From: a bacterium A37T11
GTDB lineage: Bacteria; Bacteroidota; Bacteroidia; Sphingobacteriales; Sphingobacteriaceae
Assembly (NCBI GenBank): GCA_900109895.1
Contig: FOBR01000003.1
Coordinates: forward strand, 62,001 to 126,000
DNA length: 64,000 nt
Direction of reading: 5' to 3'
A program made the position numbers and the translations under genes. Shown in pieces: positions 24,999 through 35,262 of the stretch. The notes beneath the pieces are model-generated. The model was not told where the DNA came from. It worked only from the letters and a program-made list of their open reading frames with translations, and did not search any database. Numbering within the stretch: the first letter of the stretch is position 1; each line of letters begins with the position of its first letter.

Positions 24999-25758
24999 AT
25001 GAGCTATACGATGATGTGCCAAAATTTACTATTGGCAGCCTTAATGATGTTCAGCTGCTCAAAAGAATCGGAAGGAGACCAAATACCGGTTTTGGAAGAA
25101 CAGCCTGCTTTGGCCGTTGTGGATGGTAGGGCAACTTTTACGCTGTCAGGCACTGAATATTATGTAAACGTCATGGGAAACCATTCCCAGGATGCCTGTT
25201 TTTCCATCGTTATCCACGAAACCCGGAATAGCTAGAGGTTATGTGGCAGACTTAACCGGCAAGCCATTAAAGGGGGCGCATATCGCGGTATCTTCGACCA
25301 TGGACGGAGGATGGTATTCCAGTGGTTCGGCACTGACGGATGAAAATGGTTATTATGAATTTACCATCCCGGCTGGCGCAGCTTATTTTTTCGGAACGGC
25401 TACCACGATCACCTACAATGAAACTCAGACGGTGGTAGCCTTATATCCTGCTGGAGGGAAGACTTCTTTTCCTTCGGGAGAAGGTGTCGTACGGAATTTT
25501 ACCTTGCTGTCTTACGGGCCGGCCAATCCGGATGAGGTTGCTCAACAACCTAACAATGAAAGTAATTACTACGGGGGGGCTTTGTCCTTTTCTTTCCACA
25601 TCAATTATAAGGACGATGGATATCAGGTTCCTGAATACCTGCCGGAAGATGGGGTGATCGATATGGAACTGATTCCTATCGGGTCGGGGCTTTACGGAGA
25701 GACTAAATCGTTCAAAATCAGCAAACAGATAGGCAATACAATGGTCTTTATAATTTAA
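24999..25758 (+). pseudogene. Lipoprotein with carboxypeptidase-regulatory-like domain, frameshifted
   Basis: MSYTMMCQNLLLAALMMFSC is a lipoprotein signal peptide with lipobox Cys, followed by a beta-rich start. Between about 25190 and 25240 the frame changes: the first frame ends at TAG near 25233, while the second continues with GYVADLTGKPLKGAHIAVSS and TDENGYYEFTIPAG, a typical CarboxypepD_reg beta-sandwich, to TAA at 25756. One missing or extra base explains it. The protein would be an outer-membrane-anchored surface lipoprotein. Repeat remnant I follows at once. Confidence 0.65.
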
Positions 25759-25838
25759 GGAGTATTTTGTCCTAACAATGGGGAGTACTTCATAGAAACG
25801 CTGCGCAGGAATACGCCAATGGCATTAGCGCGTTGTAT
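25756..25838 (+). repeat. Minisatellite remnant, copy I
   Basis: AAGGAGTATTTTG, GGGGAGTACTTCATAGAAACGC and GCAGGAATACGCCAATGGC are diverged 21-bp-type units, as in copies A and C. The other repeat modules are missing. Confidence 0.55.
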
Positions 25839-25868
25839 TTATAATATGCTTTATCTTTATTTGTGACG

Positions 25869-26150
25869 ATGGAAGCAATGACACTAAAAGAACTTGCCCG
25901 CAAAGGGAGCAATGCTGTGCGATTATTGAGGAAAACGCGCCTTAATAAAGATTTGCCTTTTATGATCAACAGTAGCGATCTGGATGATGGTGTTTGCTAC
26001 CTTGAATACCCCGATGGCAAGATACAATTAGTGGAACAGTCTTCAGATGGCACTGATTTCAAACTTTTGAAAACACTTAGCAGTATGGTAGCTACCTATT
26101 TTCCCAATAAAGGTGGGCAATGGAAAATATTGAAGAAAAGTGACTTTTAA
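25869..26150 (+). CDS. Small hypothetical protein
   Basis: 93 residues from the ATG at 25869. The N terminus MTLKELARKGSNAVRLLRKTR is helical and basic; the rest (ICYLEYPDGKIQLVEQ-type strands) is mixed. No family recognised. A TTTATTTG box just before the start suggests its own promoter. It ends 17 nt before the SDR gene and marks the right border of the repeat-rich region. Confidence 0.5.
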   Translation: MEAMTLKELARKGSNAVRLLRKTRLNKDLPFMINSSDLDDGVCYLEYPDGKIQLVEQSSDGTDFKLLKTLSSMVATYFPNKGGQWKILKKSDF

Positions 26151-26167
26151 ATTTGTATTTTTAGCAG

Positions 26168-26914
26168 ATGAAGATAAACTTAACGGGCAGGAAGGCGTTG
26201 GTGTGCGGAGGCTCAAAAGGAATAGGGGCTGCTACCGCCACCTTACTTGCAGAGGCTGGGGCGCAGGTCGTAATAATGGCAAGAAGTGATGGGCTTACGC
26301 ATCCATATATCGCGGCCGATTTTACAGACCCGCAGGCAGTGGCACACAAAGTCCAAGCCTATATAAACACCAACGGCAATTTTGATATACTCATAAATAA
26401 TACGGGTGGTCCGGCGCCTGGTGTACTGCTGGACGACACGCCGGAAAAGTTGGAAATGGCATTCCGTCAGCACATCGTGGTTAGTCAATTACTTACACAA
26501 CTCGTGGTGCCGGCGATGAAAGAAAAGGCCTTTGGCCGTATTATCAATATCATCTCTACCTCGGTAAAAGCACCTATACCAGGTTTGGGCACCAGCAACG
26601 TGATACGCGGGGCGATGGCTTCCTGGAGCAAGACCCTGGCTACGGAACTGGCACCTTTTGGCATTACCGTCAATAATGTATTGCCTGGAAGTACCGAAAC
26701 CGACCGGATCCATTCCATGATCAGCCAGCAGGTGGCACAAACAGGGAAAACCCCCGAAGCAGTGCGAAGGGAGATGGAAAGCCAAATTCCGGCGGGCCGG
26801 TTTGCCCAACCGGAAGAAATAGCCAATGCGGTGGTATTCCTGGCATCCCCGCAGGCTGCTTATATAACAGGAATTAGCCTGCCGGTTGATGGAGGTCGGC
26901 TACCCTCTTTGTAA
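26168..26914 (+). CDS. SDR-family oxidoreductase with atypical active site
   Basis: 248 residues with a Rossmann fold: the cofactor motif VCGGSKGIGAATA (TGxxxGxG type), NNTGG (in place of NNAG), and the PG motif NNVLPGSTETDR near the nicotinamide. After the Ser strand IINIISTSV the usual YxxxK is replaced: the stretch LGTSNVIRGAMASWSKTLA has Ser/Asn where Tyr stands and Arg where Lys stands. This LGxSNxxR variant forms its own SDR subgroup with uncertain chemistry. It starts 17 nt after the small hypothetical gene. Confidence 0.8.
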   Translation: MKINLTGRKALVCGGSKGIGAATATLLAEAGAQVVIMARSDGLTHPYIAADFTDPQAVAHKVQAYINTNGNFDILINNTGGPAPGVLLDDTPEKLEMAFRQHIVVSQLLTQLVVPAMKEKAFGRIINIISTSVKAPIPGLGTSNVIRGAMASWSKTLATELAPFGITVNNVLPGSTETDRIHSMISQQVAQTGKTPEAVRREMESQIPAGRFAQPEEIANAVVFLASPQAAYITGISLPVDGGRLPSL

Positions 26915-27524
26915 ATGATAAATTATGGTGGTGGGTACCATAAAGTGCATTTCGGTTAAGTGGGATGTAATTTAAATATTGACATTTGTACTTGGAGTAA
27001 AGAACATGTATGATGGTGAAGTATAAATTAATAAGTGAATGGCGTCAGGCTTGGCAACTGCCAAGGCCAGTACATCCGCTAATAAATGTGATTAAAGTAG
27101 ATTTCGTTGTTAAGATGCACGTTGGGGATAAATTTGCGTCTTTTTGCAAACTGCCAGCATTTTGTAAAAGTGAAAGGACGGCATAACACAATTCAAACCC
27201 CTCCGAACTCCCGGCTTTAGCAACAATTTCTCCAGCAATATCACTGACTGATATGGCGGTCTTTCATCGCCAAATATGGCGGTTATAAGTGTATTAGAAT
27301 TACGATAAATAGTATCAATAGGGTTTATATTGACAGGCACTTACCTTAATTAATACCTCCACTTGTATTTTAATGTAGGCTTTTTCACTACATCAGGCGG
27401 TGTAGAAAACTATGCAGTACAGATAGTGAAATATTTGGGATCGCACAATGAAAATAAAATTTAATTTTTCCATGGGAATTGTCCATATCATATTTCCATG
27501 GAGTCGATATTTGGTCATTAATAA
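26915..27524. other. Intergenic region, no gene accepted
   Basis: 610 nt between the SDR gene and the end of the GH20 gene. A 58-codon plus-strand frame (27010-27186) and a 76-codon minus-strand frame (27110-27340) exist but show no recognisable domain. The stretch 27450-27520 is AT-rich with a TTTCCATGG repeat (27466 and 27495). Confidence 0.4.
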
Positions 27525-30035
27525 TCAATGATTCACTATTAGTACCTTCTTGCCAAACCGGCCTTCTTGGTTGAATACCCGAAATATGATGGTTCCTTTT
27601 GCCTGAATGGGGCCTTGATATAACGCACTGTTCATATTCGGGTCAGCACCATTTGTGGTGTAGCGGATCGTCAGGCCAGGATAAAGTACGTTTGCATAAA
27701 TACTGTCTGCAATACGTATGACACCCGGCTCCGGGATGCGATACGCATATCCGCCTTTATAATGATCAAGTCTGGGTAGCTCATGCTGCCCAACTTTGTT
27801 AACAAATACAGCCCAGGCTTGGTCATATTCGGGGCTGTCCAGCACCGGTGCTGGGCTAAGCGCCCACTCAGGAGACGCAGCCCAAGCCCGTTCAGCCATC
27901 CCTAATAATTTAGGCAACAGCATATACTCCAACAGTCCTTTACGATTAATCGTTTCAGACCATAAAGCCCCTTGAATACCCGTTACATTGGCTTTTCCCG
28001 TTGCGGTAAGCCCAATTTTGTCTTTAAAAGTAGTAGGAGGAACAAGTTCACCATATTCGTTTTCTTTCGTAGTGCGGAAATAATCGAATGGGATAAAATA
28101 AAACGGTTTGTCCACATCCACAAAGCCGGCCCAATTCATGCCATGCTCGTTAAAACTCTGATTATAGGCCATGTCAAAATATAAGTTGGTTACATTGGTC
28201 AGTACCACTTTAAATCCCGAGTTGGCCATCCGGTAAGCCAGGTCTTCGGCACCTGTACCGATAATATTATTCCAAATGTCAGTATGGTAGTTCCGGCCGC
28301 TCACAAGCGGGTCGGCCACCCATTTTTTATGCCCATTTTCATAAATTTTTTTCATTCCAATCTCTTCCCAACCAGAAAGATAGAGATGATGTTTCTGAAG
28401 TATTCTATTTACTCGGGCAAAGTAATAAGTCCAAAGATCATTCACAGAAGACAGCGCAGGATCACTGGCTAATACCTTCTGAACAATGGGAGATCCTTGC
28501 CATGCCCCTTCGGGAACCTCATCCCCTCCCATATGGATAGTTTCAAGCGGAGCACCAGCGTCACGGTACATTGACACTAATTCGCTTATTACCTTTTCAA
28601 GGAAAGCGTAAGTAGAAGGCCTGGCTACGTTCATCACATTATCATTCCAACCCTGTACAGATCGGTAGGTAGAAGTGTCTGCCAGGTCGCTCAACAAAAA
28701 CTGCTTAGCCAGCCTGTCAAGGCCTTTGATATGATATGATTCATACCGTGCATCCATTGATTTAATTGCAGCCCTGGCATGTCCTGGGCTTTCAATTTCA
28801 GAAATTATCCGGATATGACGGTTTTTGGCATACGTCAGGATGTCTATAAAATCCTGCCTGCTATAGTAGCCACTTCCATAAGCATCATTACTATCCGGCC
28901 CTGACCCGTATGAAGGCGGGAGCATGCGAAGTGCTTGGGTTGAGTAACCCCTACGTCCTCCCACCTCCGTCAATTCAGGAAGCCCCGGAATTGCCAACCT
29001 CCAGCCTTCATCATCATTTAGGTGCAGATGCATTACATTTAATTTGTATAATGCTAACAAGTCAATCAGCTTTAACACCTGTTTTTTTGACTGAAAATTG
29101 CGAGCCACATCTAGCATAAATGCCCTGTGCTTAAACCTTGGTACATCATAGACATCTACACTTGGAACCCGGATCATCTTTCTTTTAGCAGCCCATGTAT
29201 TAATCGGAAACAACAATTTCAGTGACTGGATGCCATAAAAAATCCCTTCGGGAGTACTTGCAGTAATCGTGATACCTTGCGGATTGGTGAGCAATTTGTA
29301 ACCAGAAGCGGGGACACACCCTTTTTTCAAGGTAATAGAAAGGGCAGTATGCCTGCGTGAAATGGAAGTCGCATATCCAAAGACCTCCGCTAGGTCATCT
29401 GCCAGCAAACGAGCCTCGCTATCAAAAATGGGGTCGGTCACGATAACTGTACCCTTGCGTAGGTAGAATTGGCCATCTAGCTTTTTATATACCGAAGGGG
29501 TAGGCAGAATGAGGGGCAATGCATCAACAGCTAATTTCTTTATATTTTTATTTTTATAAAATGTATGGGCGGCAATACGCGATTCAATACTATCTGGTAT
29601 AGCATCTTCACAAGGTATAAGGTGCCCATGGCCCAAATCATGTTTATAAACTATATAAAATCCTGAGGGGAGCTCTGTGTAATTTCTTATGGTTGGGATT
29701 TCTATGCCGATGGTAAGTTCCTCCCCTTGTTCCAAGCTACTAAATATAGGGCCGGCTTCCAGCGAAAACAAGTCACCATTGACATGGGTCAACCTTATGG
29801 TTGAGTCAGACCCAGTGATAGAAGGCCTTTTTATAGCATTAAAATATATAATCCAACCAGTACCAGACAACGCTTGTTTGCCTGAGTTTTTAAGCCTGAA
29901 AATAGTTTGATTGGTGTTGCCTTTCAGTGTGATTTGCCAGCTATAAGTTAATGAAACAAGCGGCGGGATTTTTGAAGCCTTCGGTGAAACAGACAGAAAC
30001 AAGACAGCACTTAAAAATAGGATTATATATTTCAT
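27525..30035 (-). CDS. GH20 beta-N-acetylhexosaminidase with chitobiase-type N-terminal domain
   Basis: 836 residues from the ATG at 30035. It has a signal peptide (MKYIILFLSAVLFLSV), an N-terminal CHB_HEX-like carbohydrate-binding domain, a GH20b domain (about 170-300), the catalytic GH20 barrel with HMGGDEVPEGAW (the Asp-Glu pair of substrate-assisted catalysis) and a C-terminal Ig-like domain. It removes terminal GlcNAc or GalNAc in the periplasm. The frame extends ten codons upstream, but the signal peptide favours 30035. It lies just downstream of, and in the same direction as, the HTCS regulator. Confidence 0.92.
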   Translation of the reverse strand: MKYIILFLSAVLFLSVSPKASKIPPLVSLTYSWQITLKGNTNQTIFRLKNSGKQALSGTGWIIYFNAIKRPSITGSDSTIRLTHVNGDLFSLEAGPIFSSLEQGEELTIGIEIPTIRNYTELPSGFYIVYKHDLGHGHLIPCEDAIPDSIESRIAAHTFYKNKNIKKLAVDALPLILPTPSVYKKLDGQFYLRKGTVIVTDPIFDSEARLLADDLAEVFGYATSISRRHTALSITLKKGCVPASGYKLLTNPQGITITASTPEGIFYGIQSLKLLFPINTWAAKRKMIRVPSVDVYDVPRFKHRAFMLDVARNFQSKKQVLKLIDLLALYKLNVMHLHLNDDEGWRLAIPGLPELTEVGGRRGYSTQALRMLPPSYGSGPDSNDAYGSGYYSRQDFIDILTYAKNRHIRIISEIESPGHARAAIKSMDARYESYHIKGLDRLAKQFLLSDLADTSTYRSVQGWNDNVMNVARPSTYAFLEKVISELVSMYRDAGAPLETIHMGGDEVPEGAWQGSPIVQKVLASDPALSSVNDLWTYYFARVNRILQKHHLYLSGWEEIGMKKIYENGHKKWVADPLVSGRNYHTDIWNNIIGTGAEDLAYRMANSGFKVVLTNVTNLYFDMAYNQSFNEHGMNWAGFVDVDKPFYFIPFDYFRTTKENEYGELVPPTTFKDKIGLTATGKANVTGIQGALWSETINRKGLLEYMLLPKLLGMAERAWAASPEWALSPAPVLDSPEYDQAWAVFVNKVGQHELPRLDHYKGGYAYRIPEPGVIRIADSIYANVLYPGLTIRYTTNGADPNMNSALYQGPIQAKGTIIFRVFNQEGRFGKKVLIVNH

Positions 30036-30110
30036 GTACAAAACTACAGCTTTCACCAAGATCAAATTTTCCTATGATCCCAATTATTGGTAATACGGTA
30101 CCCACATGTC

Positions 30111-33100
30111 CTAATGAGTGCTGGCGGAAGCCTTCCCTTTTAGGGAATTTATATACTCTTTTGGAGTAACCTGGTATTGTTTTACAAAACTCTTGGAAAA
30201 ATAAGAAGGGGTGGCAAAACCAACTTCATAGGCTATTTGGCTGATGTTTAGTTTTCCTTCTTGCAATAGGTGGATTGATTTTTTTAAACGGATGTTTTTA
30301 ATATAATCATGCACTCCCATACCGGTTAGGGTTTTGAACTTTGCATACAGTACTGACCGGCTCATGGCCGTATACTCGCATATTTTTTTATAATCAAGGT
30401 CGGTTCTGGAAATATTTTCTTCGATATACGTAGTCATTTTTTCCAGAAATTCCTTGTCCACTATATTATAGTCTAGGCCTTCAGGGATCAGTTGGTCAGT
30501 AACGGCAAATTTTTTCCGCATTTTTTCCCTATTCTGGATAAAGTTGTAAATGATATGGAACAGCATTTTGCGGTTTATCGGTTTGGCCAAATACATATCG
30601 GCCCCCGCTTCGTAGGCAGATACCTGACTTTCTTCAGTCGTTTCGCCGGTAAGCAACAAGATAGGTATATGACTAGTTGCGATATTTTGTTTGGCCTCGG
30701 TGCAAAACTCCAGCCCATTCATGACCGGCATGATTAAATCTGTAACGATGAGATCCGGCTGAAATTCAATAGCGGCCAGGATACCCTCCCGTCCATCCCC
30801 TGCCTCCAGGATCTTAAAAACTTTTGCAAGCAACTTTTTTAAGAAACTACGTACATCTAAGTTATCATCTACTATCAATATCTGTTTGCCTTTTAAGAGT
30901 GCTTGTTGCGATTCAGAAAGCGGATAAAAATTGTCTGTCAACAAGTCAAAGGCGATATTAGCAGTTGTAGAAGGGGCAATTTCATGATTGAGACCCGCTG
31001 GTTCATTTTTCGGCAGCCGGATGCTAAACACAGACCCTTTACCTACCATACTATCTATATCGAGTGACCCACGATGTACTTTTATAAAATCCTGGCATAT
31101 CTCAAGTCCAAGACCTGTACCTGTTTCTCCAGCAGTTCCAGAAGAGACATATGCTTGTGAAGACCTAAGTTGCGTGAGCTGTAGGGCAGACATTCCAACA
31201 CCCGAATCTGCAATGGACAATACTAATTCATTATCTGTATTTGTAGCTGTCACGGTGATACTACCGCTAAAAGGAGTAAATTTAATGCTATTTCCCAGAA
31301 TATTCCTGATAATGGTATGGATCATTTGATAATCTGCATACCACGTTAGGGCCGGATCAATTTGAACCTTGCAGCTGATGTCTTTAGCATTTAGTTGGGT
31401 TTGGGCCAGATAAACATTTTTCATCACCAATTCATGCAGATTTAGCGACACAGGATGGTATTGCAGGATTTTGGATTGAGTTTTGGCCCAATCCAGCAAG
31501 TTAATGACCAAGTGATGCACTGATTCAGTAGAGCGGCTTATATCAGCCGCATAAGCACCTATCTCTGCCTGGGTGAGTTGCATCAGTCGCGTCTTAAGTA
31601 GGTTAGCGAGCCCGCTTAAGGCTCCTATCGGATTTTTGAGATCATGTGCCAGGATAGAAAAGAATTTATCTTTCGCGCGGTTGCTGGTCTCCAGTTCACT
31701 GACCGTAGACTCCAGCTGCTTGTTTTGCATCACAATGTGTTCCTGCTGTTCTGATAATTGCCTGGTGCGTACGGCAACCTTTTTTTCCAAAAGTTTATTT
31801 CGGGTTCTGACTGCAGACAGACGCAGGTAAAATATTCCTATAATGATGCTTGTGACGATTAAGAATAACAACGTATTAAACCACCATGTTTTCCAAAAAG
31901 GAGGAGTAATTACAATAGTCACCATTGCTGTCCTAGTAGACCACCGCCGCTCGTTGTCCAAACCTTTTACCTTTAATAAATAGGTGCCTGGATTCAGGTT
32001 CGTATAGGTTAGATTATTGCGGGTACCTAGCATATGCCAGGTTTTATCATATCCCTCAAGCTTATATACATATTGCTTTTTTTGGTTGGCGGTGTAATTC
32101 AGAGACGCAAATTCAAAAGAGAACACAGACTGCTTGTGCGATAAGACAATTTTCTTAAACTGCCCCACATGCACATCCTGATTAAAAAGCTGAAAATTGG
32201 TAAATATGATGGGTGGGTCAAAAGGAACCGCTTTTATTTGACCTGGCGTGAACACGTTAAAACCGTTGCTGCCTCCAAAATACATACGACCATGACTATC
32301 AAGGCATTTGGCGTACCTGAACTCATCAGCCTGAAGGCCATCAGCTGTTGTAAAGTTTTCAAAATTACCCTTAGCAGGATCCATTTTGCTCAAACCCTTA
32401 TTTGTACTGATCCATAGATAGCCTGACGGATCACCCAATACAGCACCAATGACATCATTGGCCAAGCCATTTGTAGCAAAATAAGATTTATTATCTAACC
32501 TATCTGGTTGAAATCGGTTTAAACCAAAACGAGTGCCCAACCATAAGTAGCCGGCCTTATCTGCATAGATAGAGTTTATAATATTATTGCTTAATTTATC
32601 TCCAGCTTTAAGCCGGGTTTTGTCGCTATAAGTAATAAAATCCTGTGTGAGTTCATTAAACATATTAAGACCGCCACCGTCAGTACCTATCCATAACCGA
32701 CCTCGGCGGTCCTCCTGTATACATAATATATAGTTACCGCTAATGCTTTTTAAATTGTTTGCCTCGTTTACATAGTGAGTAAACCGACGTTTTATAGGAT
32801 CATATAGATTCAATCCACCACCATACGTGCCCACCCACATTCTGTTTTTATGATCCTTATATACTGCAAAAGCATAATTATTGCTGATGCTGCCCGGATC
32901 AGCAGGGTCATTTTTTAAATGAATTAACTGGCCACCGGTATGGTCAAAAAGTACTACCCCATCCCCCCAAGTACCCAACCATAGCTTACGCTCAACGTCC
33001 TCGCTTATACTAAGCACATAATTACTGTGCATATTAGTTGCACCTTGATTCAGGCTGAAATGTTTGAATGATTTGTTTTTCGGAACAAACAAATTTAACC

Positions 33101-34229
33101 CGCCACCATCTGTGCCTATCCACACCCGTTTGCCGCTATCTTCAAAAATGCTGTTAACGATATTATTACTGAGGCTGGGCTGTTGCTGTTCATATTTAAA
33201 ATGAGCGAAACGTGTTTCATCAATGCTGATCATTGAAATACCCGCATTAGACGTGCCTAGCCACATATTTCCCTTTGAATCCCGTTTAATGCAATTGATC
33301 GTATTACTTCCAATACTTTGTTGGTCATTGTCTACATGTCTATAGGTCGTTGAAGCAGCAGTTTCTGGCCTGTAAATAAATAAACCAGCATTTTCAGATC
33401 CAATCCAGAGGTTTCCGCTGAGGTCTTCCTCCATGCATAACAAAAAATCCATCTGATGATTCTCGTTGCCTGTGCTATAAACTATGTGGTTGAAACGCTC
33501 ATTTTTTTGGTCAAACTGAAACAGCCCTCCGCCGTAAGTCCCTAACCAGAGTCTATTTTTACTATCTTCAAAAATAAAGGAGATGTGATCGCTTGTAAGA
33601 CCATGTTTCTGCGCACCATTGTGGCTGTATTGGAGCTTAAGACGGCCATCCGGATAAAATACGCTGACTCCGTCCTGGCTTGTGCCAACCCAAATATTTC
33701 CAAAATAATCCTTAGTTATACCAGAAACAGCAGAGCCCATCGGATACTGCCTGAATGTTGAATCACGCAGATTGTAACGGTAAAGTTTCTTATTACTGCC
33801 TATCCAGATATGTTGCTTTCCATCTTTATACAAATTTAGAATATTTGGACTGATCGATTTAACAGTATCCGTTGTATGAATAAATATTCCCGTTTGAAAG
33901 TTTAAAGTATTGACTCCCCCCTGAATAGTGCCTATCCAAAGCTGATCACCATGCTGCTGTAAAGCTTTAATGTCATTTGAATTAACAGAATTACCCAAAT
34001 GGGGTAATTTTCTATATACTGTAAACTGGTACCCATCGTATTTGTTAAGGCCATCACGGGTGCCAAACCACATAAAACCTGTGTTATCCTGAAAAATGCA
34101 CTGAACGTTTCCCTGAGAGAGACCTTCATTCGTGCCCAATTGTTTAAATTTAAGGTTTTGAAATTGACAATTTGCTTCTCCTACGATTAAATATAGGCAA
34201 AAAATCAGCAATATCTTTTTATTATTCAT
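30111..34229 (-). CDS. Hybrid two-component system (HTCS) regulator
   Basis: About 1372 residues. Order: signal peptide (MNNKKILLIFCLYLIVGEANC), two-bladed set of Reg_prop beta-propeller repeats (many WxGTxGGGLN motifs), a Y_Y_Y domain, one membrane segment (WWFNTLLFLIVTSIIIGIFY), HisKA with FFSILAHDLKNP (His near residue 850), HATPase (GTGLGLEI), a receiver domain with DLIVTDLIMP and an AraC-type HTH (YEVGFATPSYFSKSF). It senses a glycan in the periplasm and directly controls the polysaccharide locus. The start at 34229 is chosen because the signal peptide begins there; an earlier in-frame start would bury it. Confidence 0.95.
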   Translation of the reverse strand: MNNKKILLIFCLYLIVGEANCQFQNLKFKQLGTNEGLSQGNVQCIFQDNTGFMWFGTRDGLNKYDGYQFTVYRKLPHLGNSVNSNDIKALQQHGDQLWIGTIQGGVNTLNFQTGIFIHTTDTVKSISPNILNLYKDGKQHIWIGSNKKLYRYNLRDSTFRQYPMGSAVSGITKDYFGNIWVGTSQDGVSVFYPDGRLKLQYSHNGAQKHGLTSDHISFIFEDSKNRLWLGTYGGGLFQFDQKNERFNHIVYSTGNENHQMDFLLCMEEDLSGNLWIGSENAGLFIYRPETAASTTYRHVDNDQQSIGSNTINCIKRDSKGNMWLGTSNAGISMISIDETRFAHFKYEQQQPSLSNNIVNSIFEDSGKRVWIGTDGGGLNLFVPKNKSFKHFSLNQGATNMHSNYVLSISEDVERKLWLGTWGDGVVLFDHTGGQLIHLKNDPADPGSISNNYAFAVYKDHKNRMWVGTYGGGLNLYDPIKRRFTHYVNEANNLKSISGNYILCIQEDRRGRLWIGTDGGGLNMFNELTQDFITYSDKTRLKAGDKLSNNIINSIYADKAGYLWLGTRFGLNRFQPDRLDNKSYFATNGLANDVIGAVLGDPSGYLWISTNKGLSKMDPAKGNFENFTTADGLQADEFRYAKCLDSHGRMYFGGSNGFNVFTPGQIKAVPFDPPIIFTNFQLFNQDVHVGQFKKIVLSHKQSVFSFEFASLNYTANQKKQYVYKLEGYDKTWHMLGTRNNLTYTNLNPGTYLLKVKGLDNERRWSTRTAMVTIVITPPFWKTWWFNTLLFLIVTSIIIGIFYLRLSAVRTRNKLLEKKVAVRTRQLSEQQEHIVMQNKQLESTVSELETSNRAKDKFFSILAHDLKNPIGALSGLANLLKTRLMQLTQAEIGAYAADISRSTESVHHLVINLLDWAKTQSKILQYHPVSLNLHELVMKNVYLAQTQLNAKDISCKVQIDPALTWYADYQMIHTIIRNILGNSIKFTPFSGSITVTATNTDNELVLSIADSGVGMSALQLTQLRSSQAYVSSGTAGETGTGLGLEICQDFIKVHRGSLDIDSMVGKGSVFSIRLPKNEPAGLNHEIAPSTTANIAFDLLTDNFYPLSESQQALLKGKQILIVDDNLDVRSFLKKLLAKVFKILEAGDGREGILAAIEFQPDLIVTDLIMPVMNGLEFCTEAKQNIATSHIPILLLTGETTEESQVSAYEAGADMYLAKPINRKMLFHIIYNFIQNREKMRKKFAVTDQLIPEGLDYNIVDKEFLEKMTTYIEENISRTDLDYKKICEYTAMSRSVLYAKFKTLTGMGVHDYIKNIRLKKSIHLLQEGKLNISQIAYEVGFATPSYFSKSFVKQYQVTPKEYINSLKGKASASTH

Positions 34230-34372
34230 ATCCGTATCCAAAAATATTGAAATTAATTTGTAAAAATGGTTATTCGTTAATATTGGCGGATATTGATTGA
34301 AAAAATATTTCATTTATCAGGTTGATTTTTGAAAGAATTGCGAAATTACAAATTTTCAGGACTATTGGAAAT

Positions 34373-34401
34373 TTTGGGACGTTGTCCATGACCTATACTT
34401 G
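34373..34401 (+). promoter_or_regulatory. Possible promoter of the GH16-SusCD-sulfur operon
   Basis: TTTG at 34373-34376 and TATACTTG at 34394-34401, separated by 17 nt, lie 37 nt before the GH16 start. One mismatch from TAnnTTTG. The divergent gap to the HTCS gene would also hold the HTCS binding site. Confidence 0.3.
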
Positions 34402-34437
34402 CATTATAAATAATTTGAAGTAAAGCAAAATATATAA

Positions 34438-35241
34438 ATGCGGATAGCAATAAGTAGTGTAGGATTAATTTGTTGGATTCTTTCGGTACAAGCCCTACAT
34501 GCACAATCATTTTTTGATGATTTTACCGAAAAAAAACTAGATGGCTCAAGTTGGAAGAAAGTGAACAAAAAATGGGGTGAGAATGTGCTTAAAGGGACGC
34601 ATGGCGGAGTAATACCAGAAAATGTCTTTATAAAGGATGGCAATCTGGTCATAAGAGCCCACGGAGATGGGTATACTGGAAATATCTGGGGTCATGGTCA
34701 GCAAACCAAGGTAGGTGGTGCCGTTTTTAGCCGAAAGAAGTTTGCTTCTGGATGCTATGAGATCCGGGCCAAAATCTGTCCACAAGTGGGCGCCTTATCT
34801 GCATTCTGGACTTATCACTATGAAAGCGACACCTGCAATCATGAGATCGATTTTGAATTTCCAGGACACAATCAGCCTCCTAAAAGGCCTGAAACATCCG
34901 ATATTACGTGGGGCTTAATGACCAATTGGCGAGGGGTGAGCGATGCCATGCATAGAAATGCAGACGTCTATTTTGGCAATCAGCAAGACGGCCATTATCA
35001 CCTATATCGTTTTGAGTGGCACACCGGAGGAGAGGGGATTAAACCCAGTGTATCCTGGTATTACGACGATCGGCTGATGCATACGTCCTACGAAATGATA
35101 CCCACAATAGCCTCGGAGCTTTGGCTTGGCGTATGGTTCCCAAATTGGATCGGACAAGCAAATTTTGCAGTAGACTATATGTATATTGATTGGGTTAAAA
35201 TAACCGAATACCACGAGCCAGCTGATAAATGGACAAAGTGA
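34438..35241 (+). CDS. GH16 family glycoside hydrolase
   Basis: 267 residues: signal peptide ending around HAQS, then a jelly-roll GH16 domain. The catalytic motif ExDxE is visible as HEIDFEFPG, with upstream FWTYHY and downstream FEWHTGG and SYE strands. GH16 enzymes cut beta-1,3/1,4-glucans or galactans, including sulfated galactans such as agars, porphyrans and carrageenans; the exact substrate cannot be told. It is first in the rightward operon, 21 nt before the SusC gene. Confidence 0.92.
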   Translation: MRIAISSVGLICWILSVQALHAQSFFDDFTEKKLDGSSWKKVNKKWGENVLKGTHGGVIPENVFIKDGNLVIRAHGDGYTGNIWGHGQQTKVGGAVFSRKKFASGCYEIRAKICPQVGALSAFWTYHYESDTCNHEIDFEFPGHNQPPKRPETSDITWGLMTNWRGVSDAMHRNADVYFGNQQDGHYHLYRFEWHTGGEGIKPSVSWYYDDRLMHTSYEMIPTIASELWLGVWFPNWIGQANFAVDYMYIDWVKITEYHEPADKWTK

Positions 35242-35262
35242 ATAACTTAAACTACAAACTAT

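Noticed and set aside
14274-25860. Insertion sequence or integrated phage
   Set aside because: No transposase, integrase, resolvase or phage structural gene was recognised, and no clear terminal inverted repeats or target duplications were seen by eye.
27010-27340. Two short frames, 58 codons plus strand and 76 codons minus strand
   Set aside because: They overlap each other, have no recognisable domain, and lie in an AT-rich intergenic stretch.
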